From Candidatus Methylomirabilota bacterium (GTDB lineage Bacteria; Methylomirabilota; Methylomirabilia; Rokubacteriales; CSP1-6): a stretch of 64,000 nt of DNA. Numbering within the stretch: position 1 is the first letter of the stretch; every line of letters begins with the position of its first letter. Location of the stretch: assembly GCA_035315345.1 (NCBI GenBank), contig DATFYA010000016.1, positions 1 through 64,000 of the forward strand, written 5' to 3'. The notes under the pieces were generated by a model. The model made no database searches, was not told the DNA's origin, and was given only the letters and a program-made list of their open reading frames with translations. A program made the translations under genes and the position numbers. Below are positions 42,880-50,938 of the stretch, in pieces.

Positions 42880-42885
42880 TATACT
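42880..42885 (+). promoter_or_regulatory. -10 element of the GPM-repeat protein
   Basis: TATACT with 7 bases to ATG 42893. No ribosome-binding site lies between, so a leaderless or near-leaderless mRNA is expected. Confidence 0.55.
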
Positions 42886-42892
42886 CGGGGGC

Positions 42893-43537
42893 ATGGAGCG
42901 GCACGCCTCCTGGGTCCCCGTGGTGGCCGTCATGCTGATCGTCGTCGGCCTTGTCACGCTGGCCGCGCCGGCTCCCGCCCAGGCCTTCGATCCGCAGCTC
43001 GCGCTGGCCCTGGCCTCCGCGGCCGGCGCGATCACCATGATCACCGTCTACCTGATCGTCTCCAACTCGCGCGAGAAGGATCGGGCCGCCTCGATGAACG
43101 GCATCTACAACTGCCGCGAGCCGGAGTCTTCCGGACCGATGGGCTGTGCCGGGCCCTCGCGGCCGGTCCCCGGCGCGTCGGCCATCGCGGAGGGCCCGAT
43201 GGGCGCGGAGAGTCACGCTGGAGCGGGCGGGGTGCCGATGTCGACCGAAGGGCCCATGGCCTCGGTCGGTCTGATGCCGACCGCAGGGCCGATGGCCTCG
43301 GTCGGTCCGATGCCGACCGCCGCCGATGCGGCGCTTCAGAGCGCGGCGTCTCCGATGTTCGCCGACGGTCGCCGGGCGGCCGAGCTGCGCTCGGGTCGGA
43401 GCCTCGTGTGCCCGGGTGGCCAGGCGGCCGGCCCGATGGGCTGCGACGGCGCGATGGCCCCGGCCGCGGGCCACTCCACGCGGGGGTCCAGCGCCTCCGC
43501 TCCCGCGTCGACGTCCTCGCCCTACCTGGGCCAGTAG
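42893..43537 (+). CDS. membrane protein with GPM-rich repetitive tail, unknown function
   Basis: 214 residues. A signal-like helix (VVAVMLIVVGLVTLAAPAPA) and a second helix (LALASAAGAITMITVYLIVS) lead into a low-complexity region rich in Gly, Pro, Met, Ala and Ser. The tail has GPMGC twice, near each end (NCREPESSGPMGC and VCPGGQAAGPMGC), and between them a tandem 12-residue repeat GPMASVGxMPTA. Paired cysteines bracketing Met-rich repeats could bind copper or another soft metal, but this is speculation. No homologue is recognised. A strong terminator of the convergent operon follows. Confidence 0.7.
   Translation: MERHASWVPVVAVMLIVVGLVTLAAPAPAQAFDPQLALALASAAGAITMITVYLIVSNSREKDRAASMNGIYNCREPESSGPMGCAGPSRPVPGASAIAEGPMGAESHAGAGGVPMSTEGPMASVGLMPTAGPMASVGPMPTAADAALQSAASPMFADGRRAAELRSGRSLVCPGGQAAGPMGCDGAMAPAAGHSTRGSSASAPASTSSPYLGQ
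43250..43321 (+). repeat. 36-bp tandem repeat, two units
   Basis: Two in-frame copies of a 36-bp unit (43250-43285 and 43286-43321) differing at four positions, encoding GPMASVGLMPTA and GPMASVGPMPTA. A partial third copy precedes them. Unit number may vary between strains. Confidence 0.85.
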
Positions 43538-43615
43538 CCCCAGCCGAGGCCGGTTCTCCCGCTCACGCAGCGCCCCGCTGCGCAATCCGTCCGCTCGCGA
43601 AGGGTGCACCTGAAA

Positions 43616-43650
43616 CAAGAGAGCCGGCGGGGTCTCCGCCGGCTCTCTTG
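43616..43650 (-). terminator. strong intrinsic terminator of the second Liv operon
   Basis: Perfect 15-bp stem CAAGAGAGCCGGCGG / CCGCCGGCTCTCTTG with a 5-base loop. On the minus strand it is followed by TTTCA, so it is oriented for the binding-protein gene ending at 43674. On the plus strand no T-run follows, though the hairpin may still protect the 3-prime end of the GPM-repeat mRNA. Confidence 0.75.
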
Positions 43651-43673
43651 CTCCGCGTCCGCGTTTCGCGCGT

Positions 43674-44891
43674 CTACTTGCGAACCGCCTCGATGACCTC
43701 GCCGAAGAGCGCCCACTTCTCACCGTCGAACTTGGCGAGCTGCTCCTGCTCGATGGGCGCGAAGTCGGTCGGGCTCGTATTGACCTTGATGCCGGGCAAC
43801 AGCAGCGGCAGCTCGAAGTTCTTCACGCTCGCCGCCTGCTTCATGATGTTCTCGCGGGAGAAGTCGTTCCCGCACTGCTTCAGGACCTGGGTCATGAGGA
43901 TCGCCACGTTGTAGCCGAAGCCGTTGGCCTGGTCGTCCAGCGCCCCTTCCGGATAGTACTTCTTCATGAAGGCCACCCAGTCGGTGAAGCCCTTGTCGTT
44001 CCGCCACTGGGGATCGGTCACTTCCTTCATGTACAGCGCGGTGATCAGATCCTTGGAGGCGTCGAGTCCCGCCGGCTTCAGCACCGTACCGAGCGAGCTC
44101 GACACGTTGTTGAGGAAGTGCAGCGGCTTCCACCCGATCTCGTGGGCCTTCTTGATCGCCTGCACCGCGTACTTCGGGATCGTGATGTTGAAGAAGACGT
44201 TGGCGCCGCTGTTCTTGAGATTGACGATCTGGGAGTCGATGGTGGGATCGGTCACCTCGTAGGTCTGCTTCAGCACGATCTGCTTCTTGGCGTCGCCGAG
44301 CCCGTCCTCGAAGCCCTTCAGGTAGTCCTTCCCGTAGTCGTCGTTCTGGTACAGGATGCCGATCTTGGCGTCCTTGACGTGGCTGAGCGCGTAGGCCGCG
44401 TAGACCCGGCCCTCGGTCTGGTAGTTGGGCTGGTATCCCATCGTCCACGGGAAGTTCTTCGGGTCGTTCCACTTGGTGGCGCCGGTGGCCACGAAGAGGT
44501 GCGGCACCTTCTGCTGGTTCACGTACTTGTGGATGGCGCTGTTCGGCGGCGTGCCCAGGGTCTGGAAGAGGAGCGCCACCTGGTCTTGCTCGACCAGCTT
44601 GCGAATCATCTCCACCGTCTTGGGCGGGCTGTAGCCGTCGTCGTAGCTGATGAAGTTGATCTTGCGGCCGTTGACTCCGCCCTCGTCGTTGACCTTCTTG
44701 AAGTAGGCGGCGATGGTCTTGCCGATGGTTCCGTAGGCGGAGGCGTTGCCGCTATACGGATTGGTGTTGCCGATCTTGATCTCGGTGGCGGTGACCCCGA
44801 CGACCGTCTGGGCCGTGACCGCAGCCGCGGGCACCAGGGCCGTCAGGCCAGCCAGCAGGACACCTGCGATGAACCGCGTCAGCAAACTCAT
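43674..44891 (-). CDS. Liv-type ABC substrate-binding protein (second system)
   Basis: 405 residues. Sec signal peptide MSLLTRFIAGVLLAGLTALV ending VTAQ. Mature sequence: EIKIGNTNPYSGNASAYGTI, VNDEGGVNGRKINFISYDDG, KLVEQDQVALLFQTLGTPPN, and ILYQNDDYGKDYLKGFEDGL. The lysine-rich composition and high Tyr/Asn content differ from neighbouring proteins and suit a secreted receptor. GGGAGGAG precedes ATG 44891, chosen over an ATG 11 codons earlier. It is the last gene of the operon, the reverse of the first Liv system, and is followed by a strong terminator. Confidence 0.93.
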   Translation of the reverse strand: MSLLTRFIAGVLLAGLTALVPAAAVTAQTVVGVTATEIKIGNTNPYSGNASAYGTIGKTIAAYFKKVNDEGGVNGRKINFISYDDGYSPPKTVEMIRKLVEQDQVALLFQTLGTPPNSAIHKYVNQQKVPHLFVATGATKWNDPKNFPWTMGYQPNYQTEGRVYAAYALSHVKDAKIGILYQNDDYGKDYLKGFEDGLGDAKKQIVLKQTYEVTDPTIDSQIVNLKNSGANVFFNITIPKYAVQAIKKAHEIGWKPLHFLNNVSSSLGTVLKPAGLDASKDLITALYMKEVTDPQWRNDKGFTDWVAFMKKYYPEGALDDQANGFGYNVAILMTQVLKQCGNDFSRENIMKQAASVKNFELPLLLPGIKVNTSPTDFAPIEQEQLAKFDGEKWALFGEVIEAVRK

Positions 44892-44949
44892 GAGCTCCTC
44901 CCGTTCAGGTTGAGTGTGGAACACCCAGGCCGGGCCAGGACCGCCCGCG

Positions 44950-46002
44950 TCACCGGCCCTCGCCCTTTGAAACCGCTGGCCTGGTCAGCCGGATCCACAG
45001 GATCTGCAGGAATCCGGCGATGCCTCGCGGCATCACGTACATGAAACCGATCAGGAATGCGCCGAAGATGGCCCAGGGCGCCGCCTTGGAGATGTCCTGG
45101 GCCCAGTTGGGAACGAACTGGATGAAGAGGGCCCCGTAGATGGGGCCGGAGATCGTGCCGAAGCCGCCGATGACGATCCCGGTCAGGAGCGTGATCGACA
45201 GGAAGACGTCGAACGAGTCGGGAGCGACGAAGGCAATCACGATGGCGCTGAGCGCGCCCGCGACGCCGGTGTAGGCCGCGCTCACCCCGAAGGTGACCGA
45301 CTTGTAGAGCGCGTTGTTGACCCCCATCGCTTCGGCCGCGATGTGGTTGTCACGGATGGCGACGAGAGCCCGTCCCGTCCGACCGCCGAGCAGGTTCGCG
45401 GCCAGGACGAAGAGCACGATGGTCACCGCGAGGGTCAGGAAATAGAGCCACTGATCCTCGGTGAGGCGCAGGTGGAACGGAGCCTTGGGCTTGCTGAGGA
45501 CGATGCCCTGGGAGCCGCCGGTCCATTCCTCGAAGTACTTCAGGATCTGCGGGACGGCCAGGGCCAGGGAGAACGTGGCCAGGGCCAGGTAGAGGCCCTC
45601 GAGGCGCAGGGCGGGCCGGCCGAACAGAAAGCCGACGATCAGGCACACGATCCCCGCCGCGGGGATGGTCCACCCGTAACCGATGCCCCATCGATCGATC
45701 ATGATGGCGCTGGTGTAGGCGCCGATCCCGTAGAAGGCCCCGTGACCGAGGGAGAACTGCCCGTTGTAACCGGTGAGCAGGTTCAGTCCGAGGAGCGCGA
45801 TGGCGTAGATCAGGACCTGGGTGAACTGGAACAGCCGGAAACCGCTCACGAAGAGCGGCAGCGCCGCCGCGAGCGCCAGCACCACGAGCAGAACCGTCAC
45901 CTGCATGGCGCGGGAAGTCACCCGCGACCGCGGCGCGGCCGCCGACTGCGGACGGCCTTCCGCGGCCCTCGCGGCCGCCCCGGTGCCGGAGTCCGCGGCC
46001 AT
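44950..46002 (-). CDS. Liv-type ABC permease, LivM family (second system)
   Basis: 350 residues, about nine membrane helices after a 30-residue Ala/Arg-rich cytoplasmic N-terminus. GLNLLTGYNGQFSLGHGAFY, the docking loop GRALVAIRDNHIAAEAMGVN and TGIVIGGFGTISGPIYGALF are family motifs. A loop of about 20 residues (FEEWTGGSQGIVLSKPKAPF) is typical of LivM. It starts 2 bases after the LivH stop. Confidence 0.94.
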   Translation of the reverse strand: MAADSGTGAAARAAEGRPQSAAAPRSRVTSRAMQVTVLLVVLALAAALPLFVSGFRLFQFTQVLIYAIALLGLNLLTGYNGQFSLGHGAFYGIGAYTSAIMIDRWGIGYGWTIPAAGIVCLIVGFLFGRPALRLEGLYLALATFSLALAVPQILKYFEEWTGGSQGIVLSKPKAPFHLRLTEDQWLYFLTLAVTIVLFVLAANLLGGRTGRALVAIRDNHIAAEAMGVNNALYKSVTFGVSAAYTGVAGALSAIVIAFVAPDSFDVFLSITLLTGIVIGGFGTISGPIYGALFIQFVPNWAQDISKAAPWAIFGAFLIGFMYVMPRGIAGFLQILWIRLTRPAVSKGEGR

Positions 46003-46004
46003 CG

Positions 46005-46886
46005 CTAGACCCGTCGCACGATGGTGCGGCCGAAGAGGCCGGTCGGCCGGACGAGCAGCACGATGATGATCATGGCGAGAGCGACCGTCAGCTTGAGCTC
46101 GGTGCCGATGAAGGAGACGTAGGTTCCGACCAGGTTCTCGGTGACGCCCACCAGGAGCCCGCCCACGACCGCGCCGAACGGGCTCGTGAAGCCGCCCACC
46201 GTCGCGGCGGCGAAGGCATAGAGCTGGATCCCGCCCATCATGTTGGGATCGAGGAACACCACCGGAGCCACCATCATGCCCGCCACCGCGCCGAACGCGG
46301 CGGCCAGCCCCCAGCCGAGGCCGAGCATCCAGCTCACCCGGATGCCGCAGAGTCGGCTCGAGACCGGGTTCTGGGCGGCCGCGCGCATGGCCAGGCCGAG
46401 CGTGGTGAAGCGGAAGAACAAGAAGAGCAGCACCAGCATGACGAGGGTCACGCCGATGGCGCCCAGATCGTGCGCGCCGAAGACGATCTGGCCGATCCGA
46501 ATGGGCTTGTCCGGGAAGGGGCTGGGGAACGGCTTCTGGATGTACGAGTAGATCCAGCCGGCCACGCTGGTGAAGATCACGAGCAGGCCCAGCGTGACGA
46601 TCACGATGGTGAGGATCGGCGCGCCCTCCACCGGGCGGATGATGATCCGCTCGATCAGGAGGCCGCCCACGAAGGCCACCACCACGGTGATCGCGAAGGT
46701 CACCCAGTAGGGCAGGCCCGCCTGCAGGAGGGACCAGGCCAGATACGTGCTGAACATGGCCATGTTGCCCTGGGCGAAGTTCACCACGTCGGTGGCCTGA
46801 TAGATCATCACGAGGGCGAGGGCCAGGCTGGCGTAGATGCCCCCGGTCGCGAGGCCGGATACGATCTGCTGGATCAGGATGTCCAT
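46005..46886 (-). CDS. Liv-type ABC permease, LivH family (second system)
   Basis: 293 residues. IYASLALALVMIYQATDVVN, FAQGNMAMFSTYLAWSLLQA, the docking loop LAMRAAAQNPVSSRLCGIRV and GGFTSPFGAVVGGLLVGVTE. The start ATG 46886 has no Shine-Dalgarno sequence; it is preceded by AATTAAA and then a run of seven C (coding strand) belonging to a hairpin. It is separated from the upstream ATPase gene by 138 bases, so its expression may be set separately. Confidence 0.93.
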   Translation of the reverse strand: MDILIQQIVSGLATGGIYASLALALVMIYQATDVVNFAQGNMAMFSTYLAWSLLQAGLPYWVTFAITVVVAFVGGLLIERIIIRPVEGAPILTIVIVTLGLLVIFTSVAGWIYSYIQKPFPSPFPDKPIRIGQIVFGAHDLGAIGVTLVMLVLLFLFFRFTTLGLAMRAAAQNPVSSRLCGIRVSWMLGLGWGLAAAFGAVAGMMVAPVVFLDPNMMGGIQLYAFAAATVGGFTSPFGAVVGGLLVGVTENLVGTYVSFIGTELKLTVALAMIIIVLLVRPTGLFGRTIVRRV

Positions 46887-46893
46887 TTTAATT

Positions 46894-46921
46894 GGGGGGG
46901 AGCGAGCGCCGCTCCGCCCCC
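46894..46921. repeat. G/C-rich hairpin in front of the second livH
   Basis: Plus-strand GGGGGGGAGCG, loop AGCGC, CGCTCCGCCCCC: 11 paired bases with one bulged base. On the transcribed (minus) sense the flanking sequence also carries G-runs of 7 and 5, so an RNA quadruplex is possible. It could attenuate transcription between the ATPase genes and the permease genes. Confidence 0.5.
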
Positions 46922-47024
46922 AAGCCCCCCCACCGCTCTTGGCGCGTGATCGGTCGGGTCTGCGGTCGGCTCGGATTGGTCGTCGCGGTCGAGGTTCGTG
47001 GGCTCATGGGTTGGCCGGGGGTCC

Positions 47025-47738
47025 TCAGTATCCGAGATAGGAGCGGCGGATGGCATCGTTCTTTTTCAGCTCGGCGGCGGGACCCGACATCACGACCCGT
47101 CCGGTCTCGAGGAGGTAGGCGTGATCGGCGAGGTCGAGTGCCATCGCGGCATTCTGCTCCACGAGCAGGACGCTCACGCGTTCTTGCTGGTTGACGGTCC
47201 GCACGATATGGAAGATTTCCCGGACCACCAGCGGCGCCAGCCCGAGCGACGGCTCGTCCAGCAGGAGCAGCCGAGGGCGTGACATGAGGGCCCGGGCCAC
47301 CGCGAGCATCTGCTGCTCGCCGCCGGAGAGCGTGCCGGCTTGCTGTCGGCGCCGCTGCGCCAGCACCGGGAAATACGCGAACACCTTCTCGTAGTCTTGA
47401 CGGACGCCGGACTTCTCCCGCCTCGCGTAGGCCCCGAGGCGCAGGTTCTCCTCCACGGTCAGGTCCACGAATGTCCCGCGGCCCTCCGGCGTGTGGGCGA
47501 TGCCCAGGCGCACGATCTCCTCGGTGGCCTTGCCGTCGATCCGCTGGCCATCGAAGCGCACCTGGCCGCTGGTCTTCACCATGCGGCAGACCGCCCGCAA
47601 GGTGGTGGTCTTGCCGGCTCCGTTGGCGCCGAGGATCGTGGTGATGCCGCCCGCCTCCACCGCGAACGACAGCCCGTGGAGGACCTGAGTCCATCCGTAC
47701 TGAGCCGCCAGGTCTTGCGCCTCGAGCAGGGCCGGCAT
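47025..47738 (-). CDS. Liv-type ABC ATPase, LivF family (second system)
   Basis: 237 residues. Walker A GANGAGKTTT, Q-loop HTPEGRGTFVDLTVEENLRL, signature LSGGEQQMLAVARAL, Walker B LLLLDEPSLGLAP and LLVEQNA in the switch region. All are canonical, unlike the first system. Its start overlaps the LivG stop as TGATG. Confidence 0.94.
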   Translation of the reverse strand: MPALLEAQDLAAQYGWTQVLHGLSFAVEAGGITTILGANGAGKTTTLRAVCRMVKTSGQVRFDGQRIDGKATEEIVRLGIAHTPEGRGTFVDLTVEENLRLGAYARREKSGVRQDYEKVFAYFPVLAQRRRQQAGTLSGGEQQMLAVARALMSRPRLLLLDEPSLGLAPLVVREIFHIVRTVNQQERVSVLLVEQNAAMALDLADHAYLLETGRVVMSGPAAELKKNDAIRRSYLGY

Positions 47739-48520
47739 CAGATTTCGCTTCCCAGATAGGCTCGGATGACCTCGGGATCACGCTGGACCGCCGCCGGCGG
47801 ACCGTCCGCGATTCGCCGGCCGAAGTCGAGCACCACCACCCGGTCGGAGACCTGCATGACCAGGCTCATGTGATGCTCGACGAGGAGGACGGTCACGCCG
47901 CGCCGATCCCGGATCGACCGGAGGATCTCGCCGAGCCTCGCGACCTCCTCGTGATTCAGGCCGCCGGCCGGCTCGTCCACCAGCAGCAGCTTGGGGTCAC
48001 CGGCCAGCGCGCGCGCCAGCTCCACCCGCTTGAGCGTTCCGAACGGAAGCCCGGCGGCGGGATGCCCCGCGAACGCATCGAGGCCGAGAAAGGAAATGGC
48101 CTCCATCGCGGCCTCGCGCATCGTGCGCTCCTCGCGTCTCACCCAGGGCAAGCCGAGCGCGTTGCTCAAGAAATCGCTCCGGGTGCGTGCGTGCACGCCC
48201 ACCATCACGTTCTGCAGCACGGTCATGGATGGGAACAAGGCGAGGTTCTGGAAGGTGCGGCCGATACCGAGCGCGGCCACGCGGTCGGGCGTGTGCTTGA
48301 TGATCGACCGTCCCTCGAAGACCAGGTCGCCGCTGTTCGGGGTGTAGAGCCGGCTGACGCAGTTGAACAGCGTGGTCTTTCCCGCCCCGTTCGGGCCGAT
48401 GAGCCCGACGATGTGGCCCGCCGCCATGTCGAACGACACGTCGTCCAGGGCGATGATTCCCCCGAAGCGCATGGAGATGTTTCGGACGGACAGGAGGTCG
48501 GCTCCCACGGCCGGCGTCAC
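47738..48520 (-). CDS. Liv-type ABC ATPase, LivG family (second system)
   Basis: 260 residues from GTG 48520. Walker [30 protein letters not shown], signature-region [17 protein letters not shown], Walker [16 protein letters not shown] and switch [16 protein letters not shown]. It is the first gene of the minus-strand operon livG-livF-livH-livM-binding protein. The -10 of its promoter ends 8 bases from the GTG, and there is no room for a ribosome-binding site, so leaderless initiation at GTG is indicated. Confidence 0.94.
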   Translation of the reverse strand: MTPAVGADLLSVRNISMRFGGIIALDDVSFDMAAGHIVGLIGPNGAGKTTLFNCVSRLYTPNSGDLVFEGRSIIKHTPDRVAALGIGRTFQNLALFPSMTVLQNVMVGVHARTRSDFLSNALGLPWVRREERTMREAAMEAISFLGLDAFAGHPAAGLPFGTLKRVELARALAGDPKLLLVDEPAGGLNHEEVARLGEILRSIRDRRGVTVLLVEHHMSLVMQVSDRVVVLDFGRRIADGPPAAVQRDPEVIRAYLGSEI

Positions 48521-48528
48521 GGATGGTA

Positions 48529-48557
48529 CTTATAGGGGCGGGGCCTGCTTTTGTCAA
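48529..48557 (-). promoter_or_regulatory. consensus sigma-70 promoter of the second Liv operon
   Basis: Minus-strand TTGACA (48557-48552), 17-base spacer, TATAAG (48534-48529), the best promoter match in the window. The predicted start site falls within 2 bases of GTG 48520. Confidence 0.8.
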
Positions 48558-48578
48558 TCCTCAACTGGACTTCGCCGG

Positions 48579-48584
48579 TATAAT
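48579..48584 (+). promoter_or_regulatory. TATAAT -10 element of ettA
   Basis: Perfect TATAAT, 9 bases before ATG 48594 and divergent from the Liv promoter. No -35 consensus lies 16-18 bases upstream; that region overlaps the -35 side of the Liv promoter, so the two promoters may compete for polymerase. Confidence 0.65.
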
Positions 48585-48593
48585 TCCGGGTCT

Positions 48594-50273
48594 ATGGCTC
48601 ATCAGTTCATCTTCGTGATGAAGGACCTGAAGAAGATCGTCCCGCCCAAGCGGGAAATCCTGAAGGGCATCTGGCTGTCGTTCTATCCGGGCGCCAAGAT
48701 CGGGGTCATCGGCGCCAACGGGGCCGGCAAGAGCAGCCTGCTGCGGATCATGGCCGGGGTCGACCGGGACTTCCTCGGCGAGGCCTGGCCCGCCGACGGC
48801 GTCCGGGTCGGCTACCTGCCCCAGGAGCCCCGCCTGGATGCCGCAAAGGATGTGCGCGGCAACGTGGAGGACGGCGTGGCGGATGTCCGCTCGCTCCTCA
48901 CCCGATTCGACGAGATCAACGCCCGCCTCGGCGAGCCGCTCGACGCCGACGAGATGGACAAGGTCCTGGCCGAGCAGGGCCGGGTGCAGGACGCGATCGA
49001 GTCGGCCAACGGTTGGGACCTCGACCGCACGGTCGAGATCGCCATGGACGCCCTGCGCTGCCCGCCCGGCGACGCCGACGTGGCGACCCTGTCCGGCGGA
49101 GAGGTGCGCCGCGTGGCCCTCTGCCGTCTGCTGCTGCAGAAGCCCGACCTGCTCCTCCTCGACGAGCCCACGAACCACCTGGACGCCGAGAGCGTGGCCT
49201 GGCTCGAGCGCTTCCTCAAGGAATACCCGGGCACGGTGGTGGCGATCACCCACGACCGCTACTTCCTCGACAACGTGGCGGGCTGGATCCTCGAGCTGGA
49301 CCGCGGCGCGGGCATCCCGTGGGAAGGTAACTACTCCTCGTGGCTCGACCAGAAGAAGCAGCGTCTCGCCGTCGAGGAGAAGCAGGAGAGCGCGCGGCAG
49401 CGCACCCTCGAGCGCGAGCTGGAGTGGGTGCGCATGTCCCCCCGCGCGCGGCAGGCCAAATCCAAATCCCGTCTGCAGGCCTACGAGGAGCTGCTGGCCG
49501 AGGGCGGGCGCGACCGCGAGGGCCAGGCCGAGATCGTCATCCCCACGCCGCCGCGCCTGGGCGATCTCGTGGTGCAGGCCGAGCATCTGGCCAAGGGGTA
49601 CGGCGACCGGCTCCTGATCGAGGACCTCTCGTTCAGCCTGCCCCGCGGCGGCATCGTCGGGGTGATCGGCCCGAACGGCGCGGGCAAGACCACCCTGTTC
49701 CGCATGATCACCGGCCAGGAGAAGCCGGAGCGGGGCTCGCTGCAGGTGGGCGAGAGTGTCCGCCTGGCCTACGTGGACCAGAGCCGCGACACGCTCGATC
49801 CGGCCAAGAACGTGTGGGAGGAGATCTCGGGCGGAGCCGAGCAGCTACAGCTGGGCTCGCGCCAGATCGCCTCCCGCGCCTACGTGGCCTCGTTCAACTT
49901 CAAGGGCGCCGACCAGCAGAAGCGGGTGGGCGATCTCTCGGGCGGCGAGCGCAACCGCGTGCACCTCGCCACCATGCTCAAGAGCGGCGGCAACCTGCTG
50001 CTGCTCGACGAGCCCACCAACGATCTGGACGTCGATACGCTGCGCGCGCTCGAGGACGCGTTGCTGTCGTTCGCGGGCTGCGCGGTGGTGATCAGCCACG
50101 ACCGCTGGTTCCTGAACCGGGTGGCCACCCACATGCTCGCCTTCGAGGGCGACAGCCGCGTGGTGTGGTTCGAGGGCAACTACGAGGACTACGAGGCCGA
50201 TCGCCGCAAGCGCCTGGGCGCGGCCGCCGACACGCCGCATCGCATCCGCTACAAGCCGCTGACCCGCGGATGA
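48594..50273 (+). CDS. ettA: energy-dependent translational throttle protein EttA (ABC-F ATPase)
   Basis: 559 residues, the length of E. coli EttA. Two ATPase cassettes: Walker [10 protein letters not shown] and GPNGAGKTT, signatures [11 protein letters not shown] and [10 protein letters not shown], Walker [13 protein letters not shown] and [12 protein letters not shown]. The arm insertion and the interdomain linker ([35 protein letters not shown]) carry the EttA-type signature. It binds the ribosomal E site and gates the first elongation steps according to ATP/ADP ratio. It lies alone downstream of its own TATAAT and reads towards the PPOX gene. Confidence 0.95.
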   Translation: MAHQFIFVMKDLKKIVPPKREILKGIWLSFYPGAKIGVIGANGAGKSSLLRIMAGVDRDFLGEAWPADGVRVGYLPQEPRLDAAKDVRGNVEDGVADVRSLLTRFDEINARLGEPLDADEMDKVLAEQGRVQDAIESANGWDLDRTVEIAMDALRCPPGDADVATLSGGEVRRVALCRLLLQKPDLLLLDEPTNHLDAESVAWLERFLKEYPGTVVAITHDRYFLDNVAGWILELDRGAGIPWEGNYSSWLDQKKQRLAVEEKQESARQRTLERELEWVRMSPRARQAKSKSRLQAYEELLAEGGRDREGQAEIVIPTPPRLGDLVVQAEHLAKGYGDRLLIEDLSFSLPRGGIVGVIGPNGAGKTTLFRMITGQEKPERGSLQVGESVRLAYVDQSRDTLDPAKNVWEEISGGAEQLQLGSRQIASRAYVASFNFKGADQQKRVGDLSGGERNRVHLATMLKSGGNLLLLDEPTNDLDVDTLRALEDALLSFAGCAVVISHDRWFLNRVATHMLAFEGDSRVVWFEGNYEDYEADRRKRLGAAADTPHRIRYKPLTRG

Positions 50274-50298
50274 GCCGGATTGCGCCGGGAGAACGGAC

Positions 50299-50931
50299 AT
50301 GTTCAAGGACACGGTGACGAGTCGCGAGGAGCTGCGCGCCATCTTCGGGGCGCCCATGGAGCGGGCCCGGCTGAAGGAGCGGGCGAGCCTCGACCAGCAC
50401 TGCCGCGCCTTCATCGCGAGGGCGCCGTTCGTGCTCCTCGCGACGTCGGGCGCGGCGGGACGCTGCGACGTGTCGCCCAAGGGTGACGCTCCCGGCTTCG
50501 TGCAGGTGCTCGACGACCATCACCTGGTGATCCCGGACCGGCCGGGCAACAACCGCATCGACGGCTTCACCAACATCGTGGAGAACCCTCACGTGGGGAT
50601 GATCTTCCTGATCCCGGGCCGCGAGGACACGCTTCGGGTCAATGGACGCGCCTGCATCGTGCGCGACGGGGAGATCCTGGATCGGCTCGCGGTGCAGGGC
50701 AAGCGGCCGAAGGTGGCGATCGGAGTGGAAGTCGAGGAGTGCTTCCTCCACTGCGCGAAGGCCTTCAAGCGCTCCGGCCTGTGGGAGCGGGAGCGCTGGC
50801 CGGACGTGAGCGCGCTGCCCTCGATGGCGCGCATGCTGTGGGACCAGATCGAGGCCAAGCCGGCCGGCCACGCCTGCGTCGAGGACTACGAGCGCGCGCA
50901 GCAGGAGGGCCTGCGCCGGACCCTCTACTGA
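50299..50931 (+). CDS. pyridoxamine-5-phosphate-oxidase-fold flavoprotein (MSMEG_1061-like)
   Basis: 210 residues with a split beta-barrel. FIARAPFVLLATSG, CDVSPKGDAPGFVQVLDDHH, PGNNRIDGFTNIVENPHVGM and EDTLRVNGRACIVRDGEIL are features of FMN-binding PPOX-family proteins. Members reduce unknown, often electrophilic, compounds and are not true PdxH enzymes. GGGAG precedes ATG 50299. It ends 7 bases before the FAD oxidoreductase start, so the two are one operon. Confidence 0.85.
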   Translation: MFKDTVTSREELRAIFGAPMERARLKERASLDQHCRAFIARAPFVLLATSGAAGRCDVSPKGDAPGFVQVLDDHHLVIPDRPGNNRIDGFTNIVENPHVGMIFLIPGREDTLRVNGRACIVRDGEILDRLAVQGKRPKVAIGVEVEECFLHCAKAFKRSGLWERERWPDVSALPSMARMLWDQIEAKPAGHACVEDYERAQQEGLRRTLY

Positions 50932-50938
50932 TCCCGAC

